Source: Candidatus Acidianus copahuensis (GTDB lineage: Archaea > Thermoproteota > Thermoprotei_A > Sulfolobales > Sulfolobaceae). Taken from it: a DNA stretch of 64,000 nucleotides. The translations under genes were made by a program, and so were the position numbers. Of this stretch, positions 29,519 to 38,988 are shown piece after piece (position 1 is the stretch's first letter; every line of letters begins with the position of its first letter). Location: NCBI RefSeq assembly GCF_000632495.1, contig NZ_JFZT01000048.1, positions 124,001 to 188,000 on the forward strand, in the 5' to 3' direction. A model generated the notes under the pieces. It was given only the letters and a program-made list of their open reading frames with translations. It searched no databases and was not told the origin of the DNA.

Positions 29519-29545
29519 AAATTAATAAATCCGGTGAATCTAATA

Positions 29546-30751
29546 ATGGTTATGTCTAAATGGGAAAGATTTTTATCTAGGGAGACTTCTCTCCTAAAGA
29601 CTTCAGAAATTAGAGACCTTCTGAAGTTAACAGAGGGGAAAAACGTAATAAGCCTAGCCGGAGGACTTCCTGATCCATCGACTTTTCCTTCAGAGGATAT
29701 AAAGAATATAACCGATTATGTACTACAAAATTTCTCTTCAAGAGCTCTCCAGTACTCAGCTACTGCAGGAATTCCAGAACTTAGAGAGTCACTAGTAAAT
29801 TTATCAAATAAAAGAGGAATTATGAATATAAATAATGAAAATATTTTCGTGACAGTTGGTAGTCAAGAAGCCTTATTTATTCTATTCAATATTCTAGTGG
29901 ATCCAAAGGATCACGTATTTGTAGAAATGCCAAGCTATTTAGCAGCGCTTAACATCTTAAGGTCTAGAACTCCAACCTTTCATGGAATTCCTGTAACAGA
30001 TAGTGGAACAGATCTTGACTCCTTAGAACAGCAATTGAAAAGAATGAAAGAAGAAAATCAGAAGCCAAAACTCCTTTATATAATACCTACAGCACAGAAC
30101 CCTGGAGGCACAACCCTTACGTTAGATGATAGAAAAAGAGTCCTTGAGTTAGCCTCAGAATATGACTTCCTAATAATTGAAGACGATGCTTATGGATTTC
30201 TCGTATTTGATGGTGAGGCACCACCTGCTATAAAGGCATTAGATAAAGAAGGAAGAGTTATCTATACTGGGACTTTTAGCAAGATCTTAGCTCCTGGTAT
30301 GAGATTAGGTTGGATCGTTGCCGATCAAGAGATAATTAATGAAGTTGAATTGTTCAAGCAGAATGTGGATCTTCATACACCTTCATTTACACAATTTATA
30401 GCAGCTGAGGCTATAAAAAGAAATGTCATACAGAATAACCTTCCTAAAATAAGGAGCCTTTATAAGGAAAAGAGGGATGTTATGTTAAAGGCAATGGAGG
30501 ACTACTTCCCTAAGACTGCTAAATGGTCCAAACCCGTGGGAGGAATGTTTGTGTTTGCATGGGCTTCAGAGAAAATTGACACTCTTCAGCTTCTTTCTAA
30601 AGCTCTTAATTCCGGTGTGGCATACGTACCCGGCTCAAGTTTCTTCTATGATTACAGCGGAAGGAATACTATGAGACTTAACTTTAGCTTTCCCAACAGG
30701 GAACAGCTGGAGAGAGGAATAAAAATACTCGGCCAATTAATTAAAGAGTAA
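29546..30751 (+). CDS. Fold-type I PLP aminotransferase (LysN/2-aminoadipate aminotransferase-like)
   Basis: About 401 residues from ATG 29546, which has a GGTGA site 8 bases upstream; the frame is open to 29504, but that would overlap the divergent gene. Motifs are ISLAGGLPDPSTFP at the start, the PLP-binding YTGTFSKILAPGMRLGW with its lysine, and IIPTAQNPGGTT. The sequence most resembles the archaeal aminotransferases that act on 2-aminoadipate or aromatic amino acids with 2-oxoglutarate. In Sulfolobales lysine is made via LysW-bound aminoadipate, so a LysN role is possible, but there are no lysine genes beside it. Confidence 0.88.
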   Translation: MVMSKWERFLSRETSLLKTSEIRDLLKLTEGKNVISLAGGLPDPSTFPSEDIKNITDYVLQNFSSRALQYSATAGIPELRESLVNLSNKRGIMNINNENIFVTVGSQEALFILFNILVDPKDHVFVEMPSYLAALNILRSRTPTFHGIPVTDSGTDLDSLEQQLKRMKEENQKPKLLYIIPTAQNPGGTTLTLDDRKRVLELASEYDFLIIEDDAYGFLVFDGEAPPAIKALDKEGRVIYTGTFSKILAPGMRLGWIVADQEIINEVELFKQNVDLHTPSFTQFIAAEAIKRNVIQNNLPKIRSLYKEKRDVMLKAMEDYFPKTAKWSKPVGGMFVFAWASEKIDTLQLLSKALNSGVAYVPGSSFFYDYSGRNTMRLNFSFPNREQLERGIKILGQLIKE

Positions 30752-31601
30752 CAGGAATCGCCTTGTTTACCTCTACGATAACTCCATTTTTTGAAGTAGG
30801 GATTGACGACATTATATCATCAGAATAGCCTATTAATATATTAAATATTTTCTCTGGTATTTTATCTAATAATTGTAACGCGCCTTGAACTTTTTCTGGA
30901 TATATTTTTACCGAATTCTTAGGACAAGCTGGAGGCCAGGAAGACATAAATGTTGGAATAACTACTGTCCCGTTATCTGTTATTAGCTTTTCTGCCGCAT
31001 ATCTTGCCCAACTACGCATGGTAGCTACAACTACTACATCCCATTTCTTCTCTGGATTTTTAATCGGCGTTATTCCAAGTTCTTTAGGTATTTGTATGTC
31101 TGTAAATATATTTACTTCAGAATATGGCGTTAATGCTAAGTGAGTTAGAATAGAGGTTATTCCTGATCCAATTATGAGAACACGCTCTCCTTTATATCTT
31201 TCAGCTATTTGTGTAGCTATTGAGGCAAACGGATATAGTAGGATTTTATCCTCGTAGTCGGAGGGTATCTCAAATATAGAGTCATCTGGGATTACAGCAG
31301 TCTCGCTTAATAAACCGTCTATTTCAGTTCCTATACCTCCATACTTTTTGGAAAAAGGCATAATGAGCACTTTTTTCCCATTTAATGACGAATCTACATC
31401 AAGTCCAACTGCCTCTATTTTTCCCGTACCTATACTTCCAATTATTCTCCATGGTTTTACCCATAAAACTCCAAGATATATTGAATTTTCTATAAAACTA
31501 ATTAATACTTTCTCTGGTCTTACCATTACAAAGTCCCTATCAATTGGCTTCTCCACGATGTCTTGAATCATAATACCTTGATTAAATATAACTGATATCA
31601 C
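30741..31601 (-). CDS. MDR-superfamily (alcohol dehydrogenase-like) protein lacking zinc ligands
   Basis: 286 residues, shorter than the usual 340-350. The GroES-like N-terminal half shows IGSIGTGKIEAVGLDVD and GKKVLIMPFSKKYGG. The NAD(P)-binding half has ERVLIIGSGITSILTHLAL as a Rossmann glycine motif. The cysteine and histidine zinc ligands of classical alcohol dehydrogenases are not apparent, and only one cysteine is near the C-terminal region. It is thus probably a zinc-free reductase or an enzyme with altered function. It converges on the aminotransferase with an 11-base overlap. Confidence 0.72.
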   Translation of the reverse strand: MISVIFNQGIMIQDIVEKPIDRDFVMVRPEKVLISFIENSIYLGVLWVKPWRIIGSIGTGKIEAVGLDVDSSLNGKKVLIMPFSKKYGGIGTEIDGLLSETAVIPDDSIFEIPSDYEDKILLYPFASIATQIAERYKGERVLIIGSGITSILTHLALTPYSEVNIFTDIQIPKELGITPIKNPEKKWDVVVVATMRSWARYAAEKLITDNGTVVIPTFMSSWPPACPKNSVKIYPEKVQGALQLLDKIPEKIFNILIGYSDDIMSSIPTSKNGVIVEVNKAIPVTL

Positions 31602-31652
31602 GTATGTGAATTAATTGGTTTTGTTTTTAAGTTTTGGGTAGGACGTAAGCTA

Positions 31653-32012
31653 ATGAAAGCTATACATAATCTTGGAAAGGAGGCTAGGCATGATATTATA
31701 GAGATTATGTTAGAGAATAGAAGTAGAAAAGCGTTGGCTGATGAATTGGGCTTAACCCCTACTGCAGTAATAAAATTTTCTAGAGGCATGACACATCCTA
31801 GTGATGATACAATACTCAAGATCATGGAAATAGCTAACGGTAAGGAAAGACAAAAGATCTTGAAAATCATGTTGAACGAACTCGTTTCGTCTCTTATTGA
31901 GATAATCAATGAGTATCCTGATATTAAGGATGAGAAATTAGATGAGTTAAGAAAGATTCTGGATGAGCTAGAGAATAGGAAGGTCATGAAGTCCATTACT
32001 AGTATTATGTAA
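31653..32012 (+). CDS. HTH (XRE-like) DNA-binding protein
   Basis: 119 residues. The first 70 contain a helix-turn-helix of XRE type (RKALADELGLTPTAVIKFSRGMTHPSDDTILKIMEIA), followed by a charged helical tail (VSSLIEIINEYPDIKDEKLDELRKILDEL) that could mediate dimerisation. A TTTTTAAG element at 31624-31631 lies about 25 bases before the ATG, consistent with a leaderless transcript. The regulated genes are unknown; it is divergent from the MDR gene. Confidence 0.82.
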   Translation: MKAIHNLGKEARHDIIEIMLENRSRKALADELGLTPTAVIKFSRGMTHPSDDTILKIMEIANGKERQKILKIMLNELVSSLIEIINEYPDIKDEKLDELRKILDELENRKVMKSITSIM

Positions 32013-32048
32013 CTACCTATAAAATAATAAATATATTTTTATTTAAAT

Positions 32049-32441
32049 TTATGTCTGATTTATTCTATTTGCTTCATATAAAGGGCAAGTAATGCATATA
32101 CTATAAAACTTGTTTATTGATACTCTTTTGCTGCCATCCTGATTTGTATTAACAGCATCTTCTGGAATTCCTAGTTTTATAGGATCGCTAACATTCCATG
32201 CATCGCATGATCCGCTTATTCCATGTCTACACGTTTTGGATTTCCACATTCCTTGAGATTCTGCAATCTTTAACCATGAAATCGATTTCTTAACTCTTTC
32301 AAGTTCTTCTAAAACTTTTTTCTGGGAATCTATATCAAATTGCTCATGTGTTTTTATTTCTTCTTCAATTTTTTTAATTTCAGACTCTAACTCTGATGTA
32401 GAAGTTAAGATAATTGTGGAGCTTAATTCCTCGTCAGCCAT
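32049..32441 (-). CDS. Unknown protein with coiled coil and cysteine cluster
   Basis: 130 residues, family not recognised. Residues about 15-60 are rich in E, K and I with heptad-like spacing (ELESEIKKIEEEIKTHEQF), predicting a coiled coil. The C-terminal half has CRHGISGSC and, near the end, CITC, a C-x7-C plus C-x2-C set that could bind zinc or an Fe-S cluster. No membrane segment. It sits between two divergent or convergent regulators without a clear operon partner. Confidence 0.7.
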   Translation of the reverse strand: MADEELSSTIILTSTSELESEIKKIEEEIKTHEQFDIDSQKKVLEELERVKKSISWLKIAESQGMWKSKTCRHGISGSCDAWNVSDPIKLGIPEDAVNTNQDGSKRVSINKFYSICITCPLYEANRINQT

Positions 32442-32503
32442 AAATGATAGGTTGTATAATATTCCTTTTTAAGCAAGACTACACATTATCTTAAGGAAAT
32501 ATT

Positions 32504-33202
32504 ATGGTTAAGGAGCTTTACAAGGCTAGAGTGAAAGTACTTACAGATCTTTGGGGAAGAATACTTGACGAGTGGGAAAGCTTAAATAGAGACCAAGTGA
32601 TTTCCCTGCTTCAAAGCGTATATGAGCAAAATGATCTGAAACCATTTAGAGGTTTCAAATCAAATAACCTCTATGAGAAGGAATTGATCAGCGTTTATGT
32701 TATAGGAAAAGAAGGTCTTGGACTATATGACGATTACAAACGGCTTTTTGATATTCTTTTTGATAAGGAAGAACTTTACGATGAGGTAGCTAATCTAATC
32801 TGTAATTCGCCTGAGCTAGCGTTTGAGAAAGCTAATAAGGACAAGGATATCCTTGCAAGAGCTTTAAGATTTATTTTCGTTAATGTTGTATTTTCATTTT
32901 ATGATGATAGAAAATTGATTGATGCTCTAAGAAAACTTTATACCTCTGGAGATGATGCAATTATTCATACAGCGAAGAGTTTTTCTAGGTTCTATACGGC
33001 ATTCAAGCTTGCTGAAAGTATAGCCGAGGGAGCAATTAGAGATAAAATGAATTACATTGCCATGAAGAAGGCTATTTCCATTAATATAGGTATAGATTAT
33101 CCTTTACCTAAAGCTAATTATGTTGCTTTGATTTCACAAGAAGTATTTAACGTTAAACCTAAGCTAATTAAGAGAATTCTAGAGATATCTACTAAAACAT
33201 AG
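32504..33202 (+). CDS. DUF2192-like archaeal protein of unknown function
   Basis: 232 residues, mostly helical by composition, without signal peptide or membrane segment. The N-terminal YKARVKVLTDLWGRILDEW and GFKSNNLYEKELISVYVIGKEGLGLYDDY resemble what I remember as DUF2192, found in Sulfolobales. No catalytic motif is evident. A TTTTTAAG element about 35 bases upstream may be the promoter. It is followed by the HTH-CBS gene 35 bases later on the same strand. Confidence 0.7.
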   Translation: MVKELYKARVKVLTDLWGRILDEWESLNRDQVISLLQSVYEQNDLKPFRGFKSNNLYEKELISVYVIGKEGLGLYDDYKRLFDILFDKEELYDEVANLICNSPELAFEKANKDKDILARALRFIFVNVVFSFYDDRKLIDALRKLYTSGDDAIIHTAKSFSRFYTAFKLAESIAEGAIRDKMNYIAMKKAISINIGIDYPLPKANYVALISQEVFNVKPKLIKRILEISTKT

Positions 33203-33237
33203 AACTTTTTAAGCGTAGTTATAAATTATAATTAGTT

Positions 33238-34140
33238 ATGCAGAATTTATCATCTACACAAAGGGAGATACTTTTAGCTTTGATAGAACTGTATAATAAA
33301 GGAAAAAAGATGATAAAGAGTAAAGACGTTGCAGATATGATAGGAAAGAATGAAGGTACTGTTAGAAACATAATATTGAGTCTTAAGGTTCTTGGTCTAG
33401 TAGAGTCAAAACCTGGTCCAAATGGCGGATATTTACCGACGCTCAAGGCTTATGAATTTATAAAGAATCCTACAATATCGCCTATCCTAGATAAACTAAG
33501 TCTATACAGAGGAAATATCGAGACAGATATAAAGGTAGATAATATTGAACTCCTTGATGTTACTAATCCCTCTGGAAATAGGGTAATTCTTAAAGTTTCA
33601 GGCGATCTTAGGAAAATTAGGCCCGGCGATCCGGTTAGATTAGGCCCTACACCTTATAGTAGACTAGTGGTAGAAGGAGTAGTTATAAGCGCTGACGATA
33701 GTAGGAAGGAGGTTCTAATAGACGTTAAAAGGATGATAAGTGTCCCTAAGGAAAAGATTAAGAACATTATAGGTAAGAAGTTAGTCTCTCTAAAATCAGA
33801 CATGAGTTTAAAGGAGGCCTCTATGATTCTGTACAAGGAAGGTATTAGAGGAGCTCCAGTTCTTGCAGAGGGAGAAAAAGTTCAAGGTATTATTACAACT
33901 GCAGATATAATAAAAGCCTTTTTTGAAGGAAATATAGAAGCTAAGGTGTCAGACTATATGAAGAAGAATGTTATATCGATTAGAGATGAAGAAGACGTTC
34001 TTGAAGCAATAAGGAAAATGGTTATATATAATGTCGGTAGACTACTCGTGTTGGATTCTGCTCAGAGAGTTATAGGAATAGTAACTAGAACAGATATTCT
34101 GAAGTCCATTGCAGGGCTTGAAGGACTTTGGGGAGTCTAA
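33238..34140 (+). CDS. HTH-CBS transcriptional regulator
   Basis: 300 residues. An N-terminal winged helix (ILLALIELYNKGKKMIKSKDVADMIGKNEGTVRNIILSLKVLGLV) is joined to a middle region and two C-terminal CBS motifs (about 185-240 and 245-300: DMSLKEASMILYKEGIRGAPV, RDEEDVLEAIRKMVIYNVGRLLV). CBS pairs bind adenosyl ligands such as AMP, ATP or SAM, so the protein probably senses energy or SAM state and controls transcription. The JAMM-like gene overlaps its 3' end by 13 bases. Confidence 0.86.
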   Translation: MQNLSSTQREILLALIELYNKGKKMIKSKDVADMIGKNEGTVRNIILSLKVLGLVESKPGPNGGYLPTLKAYEFIKNPTISPILDKLSLYRGNIETDIKVDNIELLDVTNPSGNRVILKVSGDLRKIRPGDPVRLGPTPYSRLVVEGVVISADDSRKEVLIDVKRMISVPKEKIKNIIGKKLVSLKSDMSLKEASMILYKEGIRGAPVLAEGEKVQGIITTADIIKAFFEGNIEAKVSDYMKKNVISIRDEEDVLEAIRKMVIYNVGRLLVLDSAQRVIGIVTRTDILKSIAGLEGLWGV

Positions 34141-34469
34141 AAGAAAGATGTGGCGTAATAGTTAATGGAAGATTTTATGAAATTCCTAACATATCCACGT
34201 CAGATAATGAGTTTGAAATGGATCCAGTCTATCTTAGAAAAGTCCTTTTATTAGGAGAAATTACTGCTATAGTTCACACGCATCTTATTACATGCTTTCC
34301 GAGTAATAAGGACATTGAGTGGATGAAAGCCTGGAAAGTTCCATGGGTAATACTTACAAAAAAATGCATAAAAGCGTTTACTTTTTCAGACTTCGGTATA
34401 GTTGAGGTCGATATTGATACCCTTCTTTCTAAGGAACTCTATAACCTCGTTATGAAGCTTCTTGATTAG
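34128..34469 (+). CDS. Small JAMM/Prok-JAB domain protein
   Basis: 113 residues from TTG 34128, within the end of the CBS regulator. The N-terminus ERCGVIVNGRFYEIPNIS and FEMDPVYLR match the start of prokaryotic JAB domains. The metal motif appears as an upstream glutamate in GEITAIV, then HTHLITCFPSNKD, i.e. H-x-H followed by S-x-x-D. In known JAMM proteases these residues bind zinc and remove ubiquitin-like modifiers; archaeal members cleave SAMP conjugates. The H-to-S spacing is one shorter than canonical, so activity is uncertain. Its last 84 bases overlap the convergent helicase gene. Confidence 0.75.
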   Translation: MGSLKERCGVIVNGRFYEIPNISTSDNEFEMDPVYLRKVLLLGEITAIVHTHLITCFPSNKDIEWMKAWKVPWVILTKKCIKAFTFSDFGIVEVDIDTLLSKELYNLVMKLLD

Positions 34470-37004
34470 TTCTCTCTTTTCTTCTGCTAGAACTATATCA
34501 GAGTGTTCTTTTGCTATTATCTCATAAGCAAAAGGACTAGGGACCGTATTAGGTCCTATAACTTCTACATTTATTTCTCCGTTTCTTACTCTTCTTATAA
34601 CTTCTATTGCGTTGTTTATATCCATATGATCCTCTAGAATTTCTCTTATAGTTTCTTTTAGTATTGGAAAGTTAGGAATTTCTTTTACAACACTAAGTAA
34701 AACCTCAGAATTTATTTGTCTTCTATCTAAGTTAGTCTCTCTTCCTTTGTATCTCTTTAACAGCATAAATGAACGTTCAGCAACATGTCTAAATCTTCTC
34801 TTAATTATCTCCGTTCTCATTATGACCTCTGTTAAAATGGTATAAACTTCATTGGGAGAAATCTTATTGAAAATATTTCCTATATCATAATCTCTTCTTT
34901 CTGATATCGTGAGTATGAATCCATTATCTGTCATTGAGATTCTGATATCACTATTCAAGTCTTTACTAAGGACATAAGCTAGGGCTCTAGATAGAGAATC
35001 AACTACCCTCCTACCATATAGCGTATGAAATATGAAGTTTCTCCTACCTTCTTCGTCGTCGTAAATTTCAATTAGTATAAATTTATCATTAGGAACTTTA
35101 CCATTGGTAAAAAGATATTCTTCTAATATGTATTCATAGATCGAGAATGCAGCAGTTTTTGATATACAGAAGTCTTTAGAAATTTTCTCTATTGCTTCAC
35201 TTCTATTAACGTTATTTCTAATCATATTTGTTATATACTCTCTGAACTTACCGACTTCTAATGCAGAATCGTACGCAAGTGGTAATACTTCGGAGAACCA
35301 GCTAGGGACTGTAGGTTTTTGTCCCTCTGCTTTTTTTGCTATAATTTTATTTCCTTTACTTGTAATAAACTCATATGTAGAACCGCCTAACACAAATATA
35401 TCTCCAGGGGATAGAATCTCTACAAATTCTTCCTCTAAGTTACCCACATACTTATTGTTCTCTGTAAATACGGATATGAGCGATTCTTCTGGAATTGTTC
35501 CGCTATTCGTATAGAAGATCATTCTGGCTCCTTTCTTCACTCTTATCTTTCCATCATTTTCCCTTACTTTAGCATAGACATTTTTGCTATCTAATTCGTG
35601 TCTACCAGTCAAATAATCTATGACCGATTTTAGATCTTCCTCTTTAAGAGTCTCAAAAGTATAGCTTTTCTTGAGAGTGTTATAAAGTAATTCCTTGTCT
35701 GTCTCTCCCATAAGAGAGGATGCTACTATTAACTGTGATAAAACATCTAAAGGGTTTCTTGGAATGTAGACCCTATCTATTTTTCTCTCTTTAGCTAACT
35801 TAGCTAGGACCGTGCACTCTACTAAATCATCTCTATCAACCACGAGAATAATGCCTTTACTTGTACTTCTTATATGATGTCCAGCTCTGCCTAATCTTTG
35901 TAATAATCTGCTTACACTTTTCGGACTGCTTAACAGCAACACAAGGTCTATATAACCTATATCTATTCCAAGTTCTAAGCTAGTAGAAGATACAACAACC
36001 TTAAGTTCTCCTTTCTTTAGTTTTTCTTCCACCTCTAGTCTAACGTCCCTACTTAGGCTACTATGATGTGCTCCAATTAGATCTGCGTCAAATAGCTTTT
36101 CAGCCTCTACGAGTTTCTTAAGTTTATAAGATACTCTTTCTGCTGCATGTCTAGTGTTAGTAAATACTAAAGTTGTTCTATGTTTCATTATTTCATTAAC
36201 CATTGTCTTGTAGATTCCCCCATTGATTTCGGTTTCTGTTGCGTTGACTAAATCTCTGACGGGAGAAATCACACGGAGATCTATTCTCTTTAAAAATCTC
36301 GCGTCGACTATATTGCAATCTCTATCGATTCCGACTAGAAACTTTGCGATTTCCTCTAATGGCGAGATAGTAGCACTTAATCCTATTCTAGTTACCTTAT
36401 CTTTCTTTATGTATTCTTCAAATAGTTCAAGGAAACCAGCAAGGTATGATCCTCTTTTACTTCCGGCTAATTCATGAATTTCATCTACAATTATCCATTT
36501 TACATCCTTTAGTTTTTGGCTAAATTTAGGCGATACCAAAGATATAGAAAATGATTCTGGAGTTGTGATTAGAATATGTGGAGGAACTTTTAGCATTTTC
36601 TGTTTTTGATAAGGCGAAGTGTCACTAGTTCTAATGCCAACTCTAATATCAAAGTCTAGTTTATTTTTACTCTTAATTTCGTTCAATGGTTCTACAAGAT
36701 TCTTGTACATATCGTTGTTCAGAGCTCTTAAGGGAGATATATAAATAGCGTATATCTTGTCCTCAAGTTTTTTGTTTTCAGCTAACTCCAACAAAGTGTC
36801 TAGAATACCAAGGAAAGCTGCTAAAGTTTTCCCACTTCCAGTTGGACTAGACACTAGCACGTTTCTATTTTCCTTAATTAGAGGTATTGCAGATCGCTGT
36901 GGAAGAGTAAAGCCCCCATATTTTTCTTTAAACCATGAGGCTACATAAGGTCTTAATAATGAGTAGACCTCCTCATCAGACTGCATTGTAGCGTATTTCA
37001 ACAT
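34386..37004 (-). CDS. Lhr-type superfamily 2 helicase
   Basis: 872 residues. Walker A SSPTGSGKT at 52-60, Walker B with DEIH at 174-177, then SATI, a VVSSTSLELGIDIGYIDLVL segment and the motif VI QRLGRAGHH. After the two RecA-like domains come winged-helix and long C-terminal regions of the Lhr-core type rather than the Hel308 or Ski2 type. Lhr helicases are 3'-5' DNA/RNA-DNA translocases involved in repair. The 3' end overlaps the JAMM-like gene by 84 bases, so the C-terminal 28 codons encode protein on both strands. Confidence 0.9.
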   Translation of the reverse strand: MLKYATMQSDEEVYSLLRPYVASWFKEKYGGFTLPQRSAIPLIKENRNVLVSSPTGSGKTLAAFLGILDTLLELAENKKLEDKIYAIYISPLRALNNDMYKNLVEPLNEIKSKNKLDFDIRVGIRTSDTSPYQKQKMLKVPPHILITTPESFSISLVSPKFSQKLKDVKWIIVDEIHELAGSKRGSYLAGFLELFEEYIKKDKVTRIGLSATISPLEEIAKFLVGIDRDCNIVDARFLKRIDLRVISPVRDLVNATETEINGGIYKTMVNEIMKHRTTLVFTNTRHAAERVSYKLKKLVEAEKLFDADLIGAHHSSLSRDVRLEVEEKLKKGELKVVVSSTSLELGIDIGYIDLVLLLSSPKSVSRLLQRLGRAGHHIRSTSKGIILVVDRDDLVECTVLAKLAKERKIDRVYIPRNPLDVLSQLIVASSLMGETDKELLYNTLKKSYTFETLKEEDLKSVIDYLTGRHELDSKNVYAKVRENDGKIRVKKGARMIFYTNSGTIPEESLISVFTENNKYVGNLEEEFVEILSPGDIFVLGGSTYEFITSKGNKIIAKKAEGQKPTVPSWFSEVLPLAYDSALEVGKFREYITNMIRNNVNRSEAIEKISKDFCISKTAAFSIYEYILEEYLFTNGKVPNDKFILIEIYDDEEGRRNFIFHTLYGRRVVDSLSRALAYVLSKDLNSDIRISMTDNGFILTISERRDYDIGNIFNKISPNEVYTILTEVIMRTEIIKRRFRHVAERSFMLLKRYKGRETNLDRRQINSEVLLSVVKEIPNFPILKETIREILEDHMDINNAIEVIRRVRNGEINVEVIGPNTVPSPFAYEIIAKEHSDIVLAEEKRELIKKLHNEVIEFLRKKGINIDLNYTEV

Positions 37005-37046
37005 TTTATTAAGTTAGAATTGTTTCACTTAAAAACTCGATTTAAT

Positions 37047-38423
37047 CTATTGAATCTCTGATCTATAAGCCCAAGATGTGAAAATATACGCTGCAGAATA
37101 GTATAACAACCATATCCCTGAGAGTAAAATACCGTGGAATAGATAAATCAAACTTGATATAAAGAAGAGAATTCCAAAAATTAAGATAATATATTGAATT
37201 GTAGTCTTTTGTACTTTACCCTTTGGAGTAACTATGTACTTCCTATCCTTTTTTATAGCGTTAAACATCGAAACTAACATAAATGGTGAAATAGCTACAG
37301 TATATGCAGATACTTTGCCTAACGACCTAAGCGCTGTTATAAAATCTAATCCGTTTTTTCTGGCTATCTGTATAAAGTTAACTGCGTATATTCCAAGAAT
37401 CGAGGCCCATATAAAGAAGAGAATAGGAGAGTTTAGAGGATCGCTACGTGCTATTATGGAATAGAGGGATAATACTAAAGCTGCAATAAAAGTTAAAGCA
37501 ACAGGAAAGTATTGCATGAGGAATAGTATCATATCTACTTTTTGAATAAAGTTAGCTTTACCATAAATTATCTCCTTTATCCTTCTTGTTAGAACTTCTA
37601 CAGTTCCCATAGCCCATCTCGTTTGTTGTACAAAAAAAGCGTACAAATTATCAGGGACTTCTACAAATACTGGAGAATCAGAAGAACATATTCTCTTTCC
37701 ATGTTTAATTAATCTTGTGCCTATTTCTAGATCGTCCTGAATCATCCTATAGTCCCAAGGTCCAATTTCTTGTATTGCAGATCTTTTATACAAAGTTCCA
37801 CATCCTACAGGGAAGACCTTTAGATTGATCTTATATCTCCCAGTTAATATTGAATTATCACCAATTATTGTAGATACCATTAATCCTTTAGCTAAAAGGG
37901 AGAAATTATTTCTTGTATATCCTATCCAGTTCATAGTAACTGCGTCGCATCCAAACTTTAACATGTGAGCGTACGCCCTTTTAAGAGAATCGTTTCTTAG
38001 TCTTGCATCAACATCCAGTGTGACAATTAAATCTCCACTAGCTTTTTCATATCCGTAGGCTAGAGCCCCACTTTTAAATCCAAGCTTCCTTTCTCGCCTA
38101 AATAATCTAACATGAAGTTCAGCAGGTATACGTAAGCTGTCCTTTATTACTTCAAAATATTTTTCATCATCATCTGATACGATTATTATTTCCATTTTTT
38201 CCTTTTCCCAGTAGATTTTATCTAGATTATCTATTAAACCTTGTATTATTTCAACTTTTTCACCTTTAGTTGGAACTATAATAGAAAGGCTTGGATATTT
38301 CGATATATCGTCTTCTGGCTCTCTAATCTTACTACCCACTCTAAAGAGGAATAATTGATAACCTAAAGTTAGTGACGGTATTATAAAAATCAAGAGCTGC
38401 AGTAATATATCAATAATAGGCAT
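37047..38423 (-). CDS. Membrane glycosyltransferase, family GT2, processive type
   Basis: 458 residues. A first membrane segment at about 5-25 is followed by a cytoplasmic GT-A domain with LDVDARLRND (DxD metal site), a later IQDDLEIG acidic site and the QQTRWAMGT (QxxRW) motif typical of processive beta-glycosyltransferases such as cellulose, hyaluronan or glucomannan synthases. Four or more hydrophobic segments follow (about 300-455). It probably makes and exports a polysaccharide or glycolipid at the membrane; the sugar is unknown. It overlaps the ParB-like gene by 14 bases. Confidence 0.86.
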   Translation of the reverse strand: MPIIDILLQLLIFIIPSLTLGYQLFLFRVGSKIREPEDDISKYPSLSIIVPTKGEKVEIIQGLIDNLDKIYWEKEKMEIIIVSDDDEKYFEVIKDSLRIPAELHVRLFRRERKLGFKSGALAYGYEKASGDLIVTLDVDARLRNDSLKRAYAHMLKFGCDAVTMNWIGYTRNNFSLLAKGLMVSTIIGDNSILTGRYKINLKVFPVGCGTLYKRSAIQEIGPWDYRMIQDDLEIGTRLIKHGKRICSSDSPVFVEVPDNLYAFFVQQTRWAMGTVEVLTRRIKEIIYGKANFIQKVDMILFLMQYFPVALTFIAALVLSLYSIIARSDPLNSPILFFIWASILGIYAVNFIQIARKNGLDFITALRSLGKVSAYTVAISPFMLVSMFNAIKKDRKYIVTPKGKVQKTTIQYIILIFGILFFISSLIYLFHGILLSGIWLLYYSAAYIFTSWAYRSEIQ

Positions 38424-38988
38424 TTATGGAAACTCTTTCCCGTGGGATAATAAAATTATAGGTATGTCTAGTAGTTTTTGGAGGAAATCTTAGTCCCCTA
38501 AGAGCAATATTTACAATATAATTCTTCTGTAGTTGAGGCGGAATAATACCACTTTCAGAGTTCTTAATTACATTGATCCCAATGCTCTTTAAATGACTTT
38601 CAAATTGCTGTAATTTCCAATATAGAGAATAAGGAGAATTAGCGCAAAGTTTTTTGGAACCTATTCTAACGCATATATTTCCTAGACTTTTGGGAAGAAG
38701 AAGTTCTGCTATACCTAAATCACCTATTTTTCGTAACCATCTGTCAACATGGATACTCGGGCTAGAGTAATCTAGGAGTATTACAGGTACTTTAGTTAAA
38801 CCAAGCTTTATTGATGCGAAAGTTCTATGGTGTCCATCCAAGATTACTCTTGAAGCGGAATCTGCTATAACCGGAGAAATAGACTTTCCCCTTTTTATGC
38901 ATCTGATAACTGTCTCTACATTTGAAAGTATAACATCTTCATGTGGAATGAGATCTCTTGGATTTAACCACTCTACTGTAATACTCAC
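38410..38988 (-). CDS. ParB/SerK-like nucleotide-binding domain protein
   Basis: 192 residues. The N-terminal 75 residues are ParB/sulfiredoxin-like: PRDLIPHEDVILSNVETVIRCIKRGKSISPVIAD, then VILDGHHRTFASIKLGLTKVPVILLDY with the DGHHR box. There is no HTH domain as in plasmid ParB. From memory, archaeal proteins with this make-up include the ADP-dependent serine kinase SerK of Thermococcus, so a free serine kinase is a real alternative to a DNA-partition role. It overlaps nth upstream by 50 bases and the glycosyltransferase downstream by 14. Confidence 0.78.
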   Translation of the reverse strand: MSITVEWLNPRDLIPHEDVILSNVETVIRCIKRGKSISPVIADSASRVILDGHHRTFASIKLGLTKVPVILLDYSSPSIHVDRWLRKIGDLGIAELLLPKSLGNICVRIGSKKLCANSPYSLYWKLQQFESHLKSIGINVIKNSESGIIPPQLQKNYIVNIALRGLRFPPKTTRHTYNFIIPRERVSINAYY

